Made by a program: the position numbers and the translations under genes. DNA of 64,000 nt from SIG598 sp045538015 (GTDB lineage Bacteria; Bacillota; Clostridia; Oscillospirales; Acutalibacteraceae), in assembly GCA_045538015.1 (NCBI GenBank), contig JAZSQO010000158.1, positions 10,239 to 74,238 on the forward strand. The letters are read 5' to 3'. Below the pieces are notes generated by a model. The model searched no databases, was not told the DNA's origin, and saw nothing but the letters and a program-made list of their open reading frames with translations. This document shows, one piece after another, positions 17,024 through 25,553 of this stretch. Every line of letters begins with the position of its first letter. Position 1 is the first letter of the stretch.

Positions 17024-17860
17024 ATGAAGAGCTGGGTCGAAGGCCTGCAAAGCGCCATTGAATACATTGAAGAGCACCTGACTGAGGAAATGAGCATCAG
17101 GGACATCAGCGCCTGCGCATACGTTTCCGAATTTCACTTTCAGCGGATATTTTCCGTGCTGTGCGGCATAACCGTGGGCGAATACATCCGCTGCCGCAGG
17201 CTCTCTCTGGCGGCTCAGGAGCTTTCCCGGGGCGCAAAGGTCATCGACACCGCGCTGAAGTACGGCTACGATTCGCCGGACAGCTTCGCCCGTGCCTTTT
17301 CCCGCTTCCACGGCGTGGCACCCTCGGCGGCCAAGAGCGAAAATGTAAGCCTGAGATCCTTTGCTCCTCTGCGAATATCATTATCACTGGAGGGCGGTAC
17401 AATGCTCGAGTACAGAATTACACACAAGGCATCCTTCACGGTAGTAGGCAAGGCCAGAAGATTCAGTGCAGAGACTTCCTATCAGGAGATTCCCCTGTTC
17501 TGGCAGGAGTTCATGAAAAGCGACGACAGCCGGCACATCTGCGGCACCTTCGGCATCTGCCTTGACGGCGACGAAAAGAGCTTTGAGTATCTCATAGCTG
17601 ACAATTACATCCCGTGGAAGGATATCCCCGAGGGTTTTGTGACCCGTTTTATCCCTGAAGGAACATGGGCTGTTTTCCCCTGCCGCGGCGCTCTGCCTGA
17701 AGCGCTGCAGAGCGTGAACACCGCCATATGGAAAGAATGGCTGCCCAACCTCAAAGGCTACCGGCTCAGCGGAAACTACAACCTTGAGTTCTACACTCCG
17801 CCCGCCGAAAAGCCAGAAGACAACTACTCGGAGATCTGGGTGCCCATCGAAAAGATATAA
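17024..17860 (+). CDS. AraC-family regulator with GyrI-like effector domain
   Basis: 278-residue transcriptional regulator. Residues about 5-105 are the two-helix-turn-helix AraC DNA-binding domain (IRDISACAYVSEFHFQRIFS; ALKYGYDSPDSFARAFSRFHG). Residues about 125-278 form a GyrI-like/AraC effector-binding domain (YRITHKASFTVVGKARRF ... WVPIEKI), the architecture of SoxS/Rob-like multidrug sensors. The N-terminal position of the DNA-binding domain is typical for that group. I chose the ATG at 17024, eight nt after GGAG; another ATG two codons upstream is too close to it. Monocistronic, with a terminator downstream. Targets are not evident; ligand is probably a small cationic drug. Confidence 0.87.
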   Translation: MKSWVEGLQSAIEYIEEHLTEEMSIRDISACAYVSEFHFQRIFSVLCGITVGEYIRCRRLSLAAQELSRGAKVIDTALKYGYDSPDSFARAFSRFHGVAPSAAKSENVSLRSFAPLRISLSLEGGTMLEYRITHKASFTVVGKARRFSAETSYQEIPLFWQEFMKSDDSRHICGTFGICLDGDEKSFEYLIADNYIPWKDIPEGFVTRFIPEGTWAVFPCRGALPEALQSVNTAIWKEWLPNLKGYRLSGNYNLEFYTPPAEKPEDNYSEIWVPIEKI

Positions 17861-17868
17861 CGCCAAAG

Positions 17869-17905
17869 GCGCGGAGAGAGCGAAAAACTCCCTCCGCGCT
17901 TTTTA
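17869..17905 (+). terminator. Intrinsic terminator after the AraC-family gene
   Basis: A 12-bp stem with one mismatch (17869-17880 with 17888-17899) and a 7-nt loop followed by TTTTTATTTT. Confidence 0.88.
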
Positions 17906-17910
17906 TTTTC

Positions 17911-19506
17911 TCATCTTCCAAGCCGGTCGGCAATATACCTGAACACCGGCCCGGCCGAGCCGCCGCCCGACTGTCCGTCCTCTACCATTACGGTGACCAC
18001 ATATTGCGGATTTTCCGCCGGGAAGAAGCCGGTATACCACGCCTGCATCACTCGGTGCCCGTCCCGGAAGATGCCTGTTTCGGCGGTGCCGGTCTTGGCG
18101 GCGCAGTCGACATGGTCGCTGCCGCCGGCCACGGCAGTTCCGTAATCCACCGCCGCGCCCATGAAGCTCATAAGCATCCGAGCCGTTTCTTCGGATATTA
18201 TCCTGACACCCTCTCCTCTTTCGTTGACGGCAATCATTTCCAGCCGGTCGTTTACCACGCCCTCAAGAACCGTCGGCTGGATGTACACTCCGCCTCTGGC
18301 CACCGCCGCGGTCATGGCCGCCACGTGGTCGGGCGTGGCCATCAGCTCTCCCTGACCAAACGAGAAATTGGCAAGAGCCGCCGGACGCTCCAGACTTTCC
18401 TCCTCCGGCAAGCATCCCGCCGAGGTCTTATACCCATTTGCAAGCACTATGCTTCGGCCAAAGCCAAAGCGCCGGGCATAATCGAGAATGGTGTCGCCGC
18501 CCAGCTGCCGGGCAAGCTCGATGAAATAAATATTGCACGACCGGGCAAAGGCCTCCTCCATCCCTATCTCACCGTGTCCGTTCCGATTGGCGCAGTGAAA
18601 CTGATTCACTCCAATCTCCACACAGCCGGTACACTCGCACAGATAATCAGCGGAGATCCCCGATTCCAGCGCCGCCGCGGCCACTACCAGCTTGAACACC
18701 GAGCCAAGATCATAGGCTGATATGGCGCGGTTCACCAGTGAGCCGTCATCCCTCTCAATAGCTCCCGCGATGTCATCCTGCTCAAAATTCGGAACGCTGA
18801 CGCTGGCGAGGATCTTACCGGTGTCAGCCTCAATCACCACCACAGCGCCCTTGTCCATGTATTCCTCTGCCGCCTGCTCGGCCAGCATCTGGATGTCGGC
18901 ATCTATGGTCAGCACTACTCCGGCCTCGGATTTGCCCATAGTGTCGGTGACCTCCGGTTCTATGCCCGCCAGCCCGGCCCCTGTTGCGTCCACGGTGAAA
19001 CGAACCGACAGCGCGCCCGAAGCCGAGGCAAGGTAATCGTCATACGCCTTTTCTATACCCGAGGCTCCCCGGCCGTCACTGCCGAGATAGCCCACGGTAT
19101 GTCTGGCGACGCAGTTGGCTCCGTATCGCTTCTGAGCCGGATAGACTATAGCTCCTTTGCCGTCCGCCGCCGCATCCTCAACGGTGCACACAAAGGGAAC
19201 TGTTCCCATGAGGGAATCCTTGATCTCCAGCAGTTTTTCCGGCGAAAGCGCTCCCGTGAGGCGCACAGTGGTATCCCGCGAGGGAATGACCACCGCGCGG
19301 TACTGCTTTCTGCCGCCTGCAAGAGAGCGGTGATGCCTGTCGTATATTTTCCCCCTGGTGACACACACCGTCAGATTATATACGCTCTGGCTGTCCGCTG
19401 CCTGAACATAGGCCGGCGTCATGGCCACTGTCAGGGTGCGAACCATCAGCCCGAAGGCCATCAGCGCCATGAGAAAAAACAGCACTCCCACTCTTCTCTG
19501 GGTCAT
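17911..19506 (-). CDS. Class B penicillin-binding protein (transpeptidase)
   Basis: 531-residue PBP2/FtsI-like D,D-transpeptidase that cross-links peptidoglycan outside the membrane. One N-terminal membrane helix (residues about 6-28), a dimerisation domain starting with TRGKIYDRHHR, then the transpeptidase domain with all three active-site motifs: SVFK (S269-K272), SCN (S323-N325) and KTGT (from K471). It is shorter than SpoVD or FtsI and has no PASTA domains. The ATG at 19506 follows a GGGGG ribosome binding site. It sits after the mltG-U32 genes but is separated by a terminator. Division, elongation or sporulation role cannot be decided. Confidence 0.9.
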   Translation of the reverse strand: MTQRRVGVLFFLMALMAFGLMVRTLTVAMTPAYVQAADSQSVYNLTVCVTRGKIYDRHHRSLAGGRKQYRAVVIPSRDTTVRLTGALSPEKLLEIKDSLMGTVPFVCTVEDAAADGKGAIVYPAQKRYGANCVARHTVGYLGSDGRGASGIEKAYDDYLASASGALSVRFTVDATGAGLAGIEPEVTDTMGKSEAGVVLTIDADIQMLAEQAAEEYMDKGAVVVIEADTGKILASVSVPNFEQDDIAGAIERDDGSLVNRAISAYDLGSVFKLVVAAAALESGISADYLCECTGCVEIGVNQFHCANRNGHGEIGMEEAFARSCNIYFIELARQLGGDTILDYARRFGFGRSIVLANGYKTSAGCLPEEESLERPAALANFSFGQGELMATPDHVAAMTAAVARGGVYIQPTVLEGVVNDRLEMIAVNERGEGVRIISEETARMLMSFMGAAVDYGTAVAGGSDHVDCAAKTGTAETGIFRDGHRVMQAWYTGFFPAENPQYVVTVMVEDGQSGGGSAGPVFRYIADRLGR

Positions 19507-19524
19507 CGTAACATCCCCCTTGTA

Positions 19525-19583
19525 TGCAAAAACGCGCTCCCGAAGAACACCGCACAAAAAGTGTGTCCTTAGGGAAGCGCGTT
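19525..19583 (-). terminator. Intrinsic terminator after the U32 gene
   Basis: On the minus strand an 11-bp stem with one bulged base (19572-19583 with 19531-19541), a long imperfectly paired loop, then TTTTT. Confidence 0.8.
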
Positions 19584-19595
19584 ATTTGTCGTTTG

Positions 19596-20828
19596 CTATT
19601 TTCTTCTGCGCAGAATGGTGCGCGGCTCAAGGGGAAGCTCGCAGGGCATGGACAGCTCCATGTTCGGGTGCGGAGTGGCGGTAATTGCCTCTCCCTCGCC
19701 GTTGAGCATATCCCGGGCCACCAGCTCTGCCGGCGGCTGTCCCGGGCGAACTATCTCGAGGGTGTCTCCCTCAAAGAAACGATTGCGCTGGTGGGCAGTC
19801 AGCCGGCCATTTTCCCAGCTGTCGACCACCGCCGCCACCTCGTATTCCCGCACATAGCCGCCGTTGTCGTAAACCTGACCCGGCGGATCACCGAAGTAAA
19901 ATCCGGTGGCGTATTCCCGGTGACTGACGGTCATTACCTCGCCCGCTATCCATTCAGGCAGGACGAAATCGCCCTTTCCACCTTCCTCGATATGCCGGGC
20001 ATATTCGTCAACAGCGCAGCGATAGGCATTGGTAACCACAGCGGTGTAGTAGGACGATTTGGCGCGGCCCTCAATCTTGAAGCTGGTGATGCCGGCTGCG
20101 ATCAGCTTGTCGATATGGTCGATCATGCACATATCCCGTGAGTTAAGAATGTGGGTGCCGTGCTCGTTTTCGCTGATGGGAAAATACTCTCCGGGGCGCG
20201 TTTCCTCCATGAGGGCATACTTCCATCTGCAGGGCTGGGCGCAGTCGCCGCGGTTGGCGTCCCGGCCGGTAAGATAATTGGAAAGAAGACATCTGCCGGA
20301 AAAGGATACGCACATGGAGCCGTGAACGAAAGCCTCCAGCTCCAGCTCGGGCGGCGTATTGGCCCGGATGGCGGCTATCTCCCGGAGGGAAAGCTCTCTT
20401 GCCAGCACCACGCGGCTGGCTCCCATGGAGTGGAGCAGATTGGCCGCGGCGCTGTTGGCCACACCGGTCTGGGTGGAAATGTGCACCGGAATTTCGGGAG
20501 CGTGTTTCTTTGCAAGGTCGAAAACGCCCATGTCACCGATTATAAAGGCATCCACCTTCATGTCGGCGGCGCTCTTCATGAAATCCACAAGCCCTTCCAG
20601 CTCATGCTCCCGGGGAATGATATTGCAGGTCACATAAACCTTTACGCCTCTGCCGTGGGCGGCCTGAACAGCCGCCCTCAGCTGAGATTCATCGAAATTG
20701 CTTGCTCCCGACCGCATTCCAAAGCTCTTGCCGGCCAGATAGACCGCGTCCGCTCCGTAGGTCAGAGCGTATTCAAGGCTTTCCGGACTGCCGGCCGGAG
20801 CCAATATCTCCGGCTTTATCATTATCAA
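19596..20828 (-). CDS. U32 family protein, TrhP-like tRNA hydroxylation factor
   Basis: 410-residue U32 protein with the full signature EAFVHGSMCVSFSGRC and the later Cys pair GDCAQPCRWKY, whose cysteines probably bind an iron-sulfur cluster. The family is annotated as collagenase-like, but Bacillus and E. coli members (TrhP) hydroxylate uridine 34 of tRNAs using prephenate; mltG next to TrhP genes is a Bacillus arrangement, which supports that role. The start is either a TTG overlapping the mltG stop as TTGA (20825-20828) or the ATG two codons later (20822); neither has a Shine-Dalgarno sequence, so translation is probably coupled to mltG. Confidence 0.88.
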   Translation of the reverse strand: MIMIKPEILAPAGSPESLEYALTYGADAVYLAGKSFGMRSGASNFDESQLRAAVQAAHGRGVKVYVTCNIIPREHELEGLVDFMKSAADMKVDAFIIGDMGVFDLAKKHAPEIPVHISTQTGVANSAAANLLHSMGASRVVLARELSLREIAAIRANTPPELELEAFVHGSMCVSFSGRCLLSNYLTGRDANRGDCAQPCRWKYALMEETRPGEYFPISENEHGTHILNSRDMCMIDHIDKLIAAGITSFKIEGRAKSSYYTAVVTNAYRCAVDEYARHIEEGGKGDFVLPEWIAGEVMTVSHREYATGFYFGDPPGQVYDNGGYVREYEVAAVVDSWENGRLTAHQRNRFFEGDTLEIVRPGQPPAELVARDMLNGEGEAITATPHPNMELSMPCELPLEPRTILRRRK

Positions 20829-22348
20829 CCGAAGGCAGCGAAGTTGTTCTGATGCTGCTCAAGGGTGGAAGCATAGTAATACTGCATTACGCCCTCGGCA
20901 TCCTCCGCGGTGTAGAAGAAGTAGTAGTCGGTCTGGTTGGGATTGAGCGCTGCTGTGATAGCGTTGAGGCTGGGGCAGCAGATGGGGCCCGCGGGCAGAC
21001 CTGAGAACAGGAAGGTGTCGTAGTTGGGCGAAGACCAGTTCTGCTTCTGCTCGTCGGTAAGGGTCTCGCTCTCCATCATGGCGTTCTTGGTGGGATAGGG
21101 ATACCACTTGGTGGCGTCCGACTGCAGCTTGCCGCCGGTGCCCTGACGATCGGGATTCTTCATGCGGTTGTAGAAGACCGAGGCGACATTCTTCATCTGC
21201 TCGGGATCGGGAACCTCGCGCTCGATGATGGAGGCAAGGGTGATGATGTCGACCATGCTCATGCCAAGCTTGTGAGCCTTGTCAGCCAGCTCCAGCTCGT
21301 CGTTGCCGTATACCTTGCTGTCAAAGGCGTTGAGCATACGGTTGATGGCCGAGACCGAGCCTTCCCAGATATAGAAAGCGTAGGTATCCGGGAAGAGATA
21401 GCCCTCCAGCTTGTACACACGGTTCTCGTCCACTGGGATATCCTTGTAGTACTTGTGCTTGAATTCGTAGTTGGCTATGGTGTTGAAGAAGGCTTCCTTC
21501 TCACACACGCAGTTGTACTCCAGCAGGTCGGCGATCTGCTCGAGGTTCAGACCCTCGGGAATGGTGACCTTGACCACGCTCTTGTCCGCCGTGGAGGGGC
21601 GGGTGAGCTTACGGATTATCATGTCGTAGTCCGACTTTGCGTTGAGTGTGAACTCACCGTGCTTGAAGTCGTCATCCATGGTCAGATTGGCGTACAGCTT
21701 GAAGAAGAAGGGATAGTCTACCACGCCGTTGTCCTCAAGGATACGGGTGACATCGTCAAGGGTAGCTCCGTCCTCAAGAGTGACAACGACCTCCATCTCC
21801 TCCTTGACCAGACCGAACATATCGTTGATGCCAACGATAAGATAGAAGGCCAGCAGGGCCGAAATGGACACAACTATAGCCGCGTACACCACAGCCACGA
21901 CGCAGCCGCGGCTCTTGGGATTGCGCTGCTGCTTGCGCAGGAGCTTGGGCGGGAAGTTGTTTTCCTCGGGCAGCTCGTATTTCTCGCCGGCGGGAGAGGT
22001 GACAATTCTTGTGCGCGAAACGGGAATATCCCTGCGCATAAGGCCGTTCTGGCCATTCTGCTGTCCTCTCTGCTGAGGCGCGAGGCGCTGATACTTCTGG
22101 TTGGCGCGCTCGTTTCTGCCGCGATTCTGGCTGCCGTCGCTCTCGTAATCCTCCTCGGAGATGTTGACCACAAAGCGATTGCTGTCGTAACGAGGCTGGC
22201 TGTTATAGTCCGGCCTCTGAGGGGCATTGGGGCGATTCTGTCCGCCGGGACGACCCTGACCGCCGGAGCGGTTCTGTCCGTTGGGGCGGCCCTGACCGTT
22301 AGGACGGCCGCCGCCGCGATTTCCGTTGTTTCTGTAATCGTTGCTCAT
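20825..22348 (-). CDS. mltG: Endolytic transglycosylase MltG
   Basis: Membrane-anchored lytic transglycosylase that cuts nascent glycan strands and releases their ends. Residues about 1-145 are cytoplasmic and very rich in Gly, Asn, Arg and Gln (repeats of GRPNGQ-type), followed by a membrane helix (about 150-175), a LysM-like region and the YceG domain. The catalytic Glu lies in LASIIEREVPDP, and the C-terminal GLPAGPICCPSLNAI block is conserved. I place the start at the ATG at 22348 (MSNDYRNN). Curiously, an AAAGGAG sits 33 nt upstream with no start at normal distance, and an in-frame TTG lies before it at 22393, so the start is uncertain. Confidence 0.9.
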   Translation of the reverse strand: MSNDYRNNGNRGGGRPNGQGRPNGQNRSGGQGRPGGQNRPNAPQRPDYNSQPRYDSNRFVVNISEEDYESDGSQNRGRNERANQKYQRLAPQQRGQQNGQNGLMRRDIPVSRTRIVTSPAGEKYELPEENNFPPKLLRKQQRNPKSRGCVVAVVYAAIVVSISALLAFYLIVGINDMFGLVKEEMEVVVTLEDGATLDDVTRILEDNGVVDYPFFFKLYANLTMDDDFKHGEFTLNAKSDYDMIIRKLTRPSTADKSVVKVTIPEGLNLEQIADLLEYNCVCEKEAFFNTIANYEFKHKYYKDIPVDENRVYKLEGYLFPDTYAFYIWEGSVSAINRMLNAFDSKVYGNDELELADKAHKLGMSMVDIITLASIIEREVPDPEQMKNVASVFYNRMKNPDRQGTGGKLQSDATKWYPYPTKNAMMESETLTDEQKQNWSSPNYDTFLFSGLPAGPICCPSLNAITAALNPNQTDYYFFYTAEDAEGVMQYYYASTLEQHQNNFAAFG

Positions 22349-22501
22349 GTCATGTACTGTTTCACGCGGTGGTGAAAAATACTCCTTTCGCAATCAGATA
22401 GGCAAAATATATATGCTCCCGAAATTCCGGCCAACGTGCTGTAACCCGAATCACGGTACCATCATATTATGTAGCAAATCAAAAAAGTGAGGTGAAAGCC
22501 C

Positions 22502-22594
22502 GTGTGTCTCTGCAATCTGTTCAAGAACGATGAATGCCTGATGTGGATCCTCATCCTCATCATTGTTGCTCTTGGCTGCTCCGGCAACCACTGA
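22502..22594 (+). CDS. Very small membrane protein (30 aa), Cys-rich
   Basis: Not in any usual gene call because of its size. GTG start at 22502 after GAGGTG (about 9 nt spacing), 30 codons, TGA at 22592. The peptide has a Cys-rich head (CLCNLFKNDEC), a hydrophobic stretch (LMWILILIIVALG, about residues 13-25) and ends CSGNH. This layout, C-x-C-N-L-F then a short membrane segment, resembles tiny proteins I recall from other Clostridia, often next to sporulation genes, but I cannot name the family. It overlaps the 3' end of the convergent 5-formyl-THF cyclo-ligase gene by 35 bp. A CATATTAT sequence at 22473-22480 could be a sigma-E-like -10, weakly supported. Confidence 0.55.
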   Translation: MCLCNLFKNDECLMWILILIIVALGCSGNH

Positions 22595-23165
22595 CCACAT
22601 ATGACCCGGTGACCACGATATTCACCGGAACGTCATACTCATCACCGGGCAGCGGATCGGCTGAGAAGGTTTCCTCCCTGCAAAGACCGATACTGATGCC
22701 GGTATATCCCGCCAGAAAGCGGTCGTAATAGCCGCCTCCGTAGCCCAGACGCCCTCCATTGCCGTCAAATGCCAGCCCGGGGATGATGCAGACGCTGTTT
22801 TGCATCTCCTCCGGCTGCGCGGCGGGCGCGTCCTCCGAAGGCTCATATATCCCGTAGGCTCCCGGCGAGAGATCGTTCAGGGAGCTTATTTTGTGAAAGC
22901 TCATGGTGTGGCTCGCTGTATGGCAGCGGGGACAGGCCACTTCCTTTCCATCGTGCAGCGCCCGGACTATCAGCTGAAGGGTGTCCACTTCATCGCCCGA
23001 GGATACATAGCAAAGCACGAGCTGTGCTGATTTATAGCAGTCGAGCTCAAGCAGGCGCCCGGTTATTTCACGGTCGGTGCTTTGATGAGACTGTTTTTCT
23101 CCGCTGTTCCGGATGCCCCGGAAACGCCGGCGCAGTCCGGCTTTTGCTTCATTAACCGTTGGCAA
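22560..23165 (-). CDS. 5-formyltetrahydrofolate cyclo-ligase
   Basis: About 201 residues. Converts 5-formyl-THF to 5,10-methenyl-THF with ATP, rescuing folate from an inactive form. The signature region is IPGLAFDGNGGRLGYGGGYYDRFL, given here as PGLAFDG then GRLGYGGGYYDR; the N-terminal basic KAGLRRRFRGIR and YVSSGDEVDT blocks also fit. The start is probably the TTG at 23165, preceded by GAGGAG; the gene overlaps the DJ-1 stop by 14 nt. It is the last gene of the thyX operon, a sensible position since ThyX consumes methylene-THF. Its last residues overlap the small plus-strand ORF. Confidence 0.88.
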   Translation of the reverse strand: MPTVNEAKAGLRRRFRGIRNSGEKQSHQSTDREITGRLLELDCYKSAQLVLCYVSSGDEVDTLQLIVRALHDGKEVACPRCHTASHTMSFHKISSLNDLSPGAYGIYEPSEDAPAAQPEEMQNSVCIIPGLAFDGNGGRLGYGGGYYDRFLAGYTGISIGLCREETFSADPLPGDEYDVPVNIVVTGSYVVSGCRSSQEQQ

Positions 23166-23703
23166 GCTGGTATATCTCCTCGTGTTTCTCCTCCGAGACC
23201 TTGTCTCCTCTGAGCTGACGAACCAGCTCAAGGCCAAAGGTCGCGGCGTGACCGGCGCTCCGGGCGGTGACAACGCCGCCGTCGGCGCACACGCCGTCGC
23301 TCACATATTCGGCACCGATCAGCTTGTCGGTAAAGTCGGGCACAGGGAAGCAGGCGGCTTTCCTGCCCTTCAGCGCGCCGTTGGCTCCGAGAACGGAAGG
23401 AGCGGCGCAGATAGCGGCCATCTTCACGCCGTTTTCCATGCTGTAGGCAATGGCGTCGGCAACGGCCTTCGAGGCGGCGAGGTTGGCTGTTCCTCTGCCT
23501 CCTCCGGGCAGAACGATCATTTCCACGTCGCTGTTCATGGCAAACTCGGTGGTATCGGCTTTGACGACTATTCCGTGGGCACCCTGCGCGTATTCGCCGG
23601 TGATGCCTACGGTTACCACCTCAATGCCCGCGCGGCGCATTATATCCACCGGAGCAAGGGCCTCCATCTCTTCAAAGCCGTCGGCCAAGAATACATATAC
23701 CAT
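23152..23703 (-). CDS. DJ-1/PfpI family protein
   Basis: 183-residue DJ-1 superfamily protein of the YajL/ThiJ branch. The nucleophilic cysteine is C99 in AAICAAPSVLG, with the partner glutamate in DGFEEME (residues 8-14) and a conserved GGG turn (LPGGGRGT). Relatives act as chaperones, glyoxalase/deglycase-type enzymes or redox sensors; the precise activity is disputed for the family and cannot be read here. GGAGG stands 7 nt before the ATG. It lies between the GNAT gene (25 nt) and 5-formyl-THF cyclo-ligase (overlap) in the thyX operon. Confidence 0.88.
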   Translation of the reverse strand: MVYVFLADGFEEMEALAPVDIMRRAGIEVVTVGITGEYAQGAHGIVVKADTTEFAMNSDVEMIVLPGGGRGTANLAASKAVADAIAYSMENGVKMAAICAAPSVLGANGALKGRKAACFPVPDFTDKLIGAEYVSDGVCADGGVVTARSAGHAATFGLELVRQLRGDKVSEEKHEEIYQLANG

Positions 23704-23728
23704 AATTTTTCCTCCATTCTGAAAGAAA

Positions 23729-24643
23729 TCAGTCCAGAGCCAGACCCAGATAGGGTATGTGGCTCCCGGTCAGGGTAAGCAGGGAAATGGGCTTGCGTCC
23801 GCTGACCGCGCTTATCATGCCGAAGTCGGTGATCTCGCCGAAATTGGCAAAGAAATCGTCATACGCCGGAACGCGCATCCGGAAGCTCTCGGCACGGCTA
23901 GCGCTGAGAATGCTTCCTATCAGCGCCCGGTCAAAGCCGGTGCTGCATATAAACTCGTTGATATTCAGGGCGTCTCCCTCGGGATAGCAGAAGGCATAGC
24001 CGGCCTCCGAGCCCTCGGCGCAGGTGACGATAAAGCCGCCGCTGCGTTCGTGTATGCCGGCGGCATACTTGAAGGCCTTGTAATCCCACGTGACAAACCC
24101 CTCACGGTCGATAAGCATATCCCGACGCACGGCGTTGATATCGGAAAGCATCAGCGCCGGCAGCTTCTGGCGGGCCGGCTGAGGCTGAGTGCCCCTGATG
24201 CCTGCCAGAGTGGTGAAGTCCCTGCGGGACATATAAACATCCCGGTATTTATAGCAGCGGTAAAAGCCATGCTTTTCATAGAATCTGAAAAGCTCGCGGC
24301 TGCCGGGAACAAGGATCATATACTTCTGTCCCCTTGATTCGGCGTATCGGCGGGCGTATTCCATGAGCTTGGTCATGATGCCTCTGCCCTGATGGTCAGG
24401 ACGGGTAGCCGCGGCGTAGATATACTGCGCGGGAACTATCTCGCTGTCCTCGGTCACGCTGCACTCAAGCATATGGAGCATGGCCACCGGGCGGCCCACC
24501 GTTTCGTCCACGTAGACGAGGCAGGCATTGGGATTGTATCGGTTGTCGAAGAAATAATTGACATACTCCGCCGGATCACCGAAGCACAGCTTCCATATTC
24601 GCTCAAGGTCGGTTCTCATGCCGTCGCGGGCAAGTGTTATCAA
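23729..24643 (-). CDS. GNAT family N-acetyltransferase
   Basis: 304-residue acetyltransferase. The N-terminal GNAT domain (residues about 1-145) has the acetyl-CoA-binding motif ATRPDHQGRGIMTKLM and the motif B stretch FRFYEKHGF. The C-terminal half (about 165-304) is a second Eis-like region without an evident acetyl-CoA motif. The substrate is unknown. The start is a TTG at 24643 preceded by AGGTGA; no ATG competes. It begins 7 nt after the DUF2156 gene and is followed 25 nt later by the DJ-1 gene, so it belongs to the thyX operon. Confidence 0.82.
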   Translation of the reverse strand: MITLARDGMRTDLERIWKLCFGDPAEYVNYFFDNRYNPNACLVYVDETVGRPVAMLHMLECSVTEDSEIVPAQYIYAAATRPDHQGRGIMTKLMEYARRYAESRGQKYMILVPGSRELFRFYEKHGFYRCYKYRDVYMSRRDFTTLAGIRGTQPQPARQKLPALMLSDINAVRRDMLIDREGFVTWDYKAFKYAAGIHERSGGFIVTCAEGSEAGYAFCYPEGDALNINEFICSTGFDRALIGSILSASRAESFRMRVPAYDDFFANFGEITDFGMISAVSGRKPISLLTLTGSHIPYLGLALD

Positions 24644-24650
24644 GGGTTAT

Positions 24651-25553
24651 TCACCTCTCGCTCATCGTGAACTTGGGAAGAATGATGGCCGGATGATAGG
24701 AGAGCTTGGCCTTGCGCAGACCCTCCAGACCAAGATCCTCCTCCCGGTCGATATAGCGGTACTCCCTCAGCTCGCTGGCGGCGAACTGGTTGTTGATGAC
24801 CGCGTACGCGCCCTCGTAGCCGGGCAGCGCTTTTTCATAATGAATGACATAAGTGTCGCTGTTGAGACGCTCTCCGAGTGTAAAGGCAACAGCCTTGCCA
24901 TCGCATCGGATAAGTCCTCCGTTAAGGCCGAGCTGTTCCCGCTCAACAAGCGCCTTTTCGATTATCATCCGCTCCTGGACAAGCCCCTCACTTGTAAAAT
25001 CCGAAGGAGCCTCCGGCTGCTGGGCATCATGCCAGACATGGCAGGCTTCGATACAGTCGGCGGTATTTTCTGCGGTGATCGGCTCATAGCTCCAGTCGGG
25101 ATGCTCACGGGTAAAGCGGGAAATATGATTGCGCTTTCCGTGGTATTTTCGGCCGGCCAAAGTTATAAGATCCTCGGCGTTGTATATATAGTCGCTGTCG
25201 TCGCGGCTTTCTTCCCGGACAAACTGTCCCGGGAAAGCACTGTCAAGCTCATCGGCTTGCCAGTCCTCCACCACGCAGAATCCGAAACCGACGCCTCTTT
25301 CCCGGGCATCCTCCCGCAGGGCAGCCACCACCTCGGCGATGTCGTACCGTCCGCCGGGGTAAATATAGCAGCAGCACTGCCGGCCGTTGGTGCCCAGCAG
25401 ACAGTCACCGAAGCGGCAGATCTTTGTTCCGTAGTGAGGTGCCCACAGATAAAGCTGCGCGAAGGTATATACACATCCCTTGTGCCGTGAATGGGCAAGC
25501 ACCTCATCCACCCAGCCCTTGTCTTCAAGAGTCGGTGTGTGAAAATCAAGCAT
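24651..25553 (-). CDS. DUF2156 (LPG-synthase C-terminal-like) protein
   Basis: 300-residue protein of the DUF2156 family, related to the C-terminal catalytic half of phosphatidylglycerol lysyltransferase (MprF) and built as two GNAT-like folds. Diagnostic blocks are LAGRKYHGKRNHISRF, GYEGAYAVINNQFA and the C-terminal DREEDLGLEGLRKAKLSY. There are no membrane helices, so it is a soluble aminoacyl- or acyl-transfer candidate; no substrate is known for the stand-alone form. Its ATG overlaps the stop of tmk (TAATG), and the GNAT gene follows after 7 nt. Confidence 0.85.
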   Translation of the reverse strand: MLDFHTPTLEDKGWVDEVLAHSRHKGCVYTFAQLYLWAPHYGTKICRFGDCLLGTNGRQCCCYIYPGGRYDIAEVVAALREDARERGVGFGFCVVEDWQADELDSAFPGQFVREESRDDSDYIYNAEDLITLAGRKYHGKRNHISRFTREHPDWSYEPITAENTADCIEACHVWHDAQQPEAPSDFTSEGLVQERMIIEKALVEREQLGLNGGLIRCDGKAVAFTLGERLNSDTYVIHYEKALPGYEGAYAVINNQFAASELREYRYIDREEDLGLEGLRKAKLSYHPAIILPKFTMSER

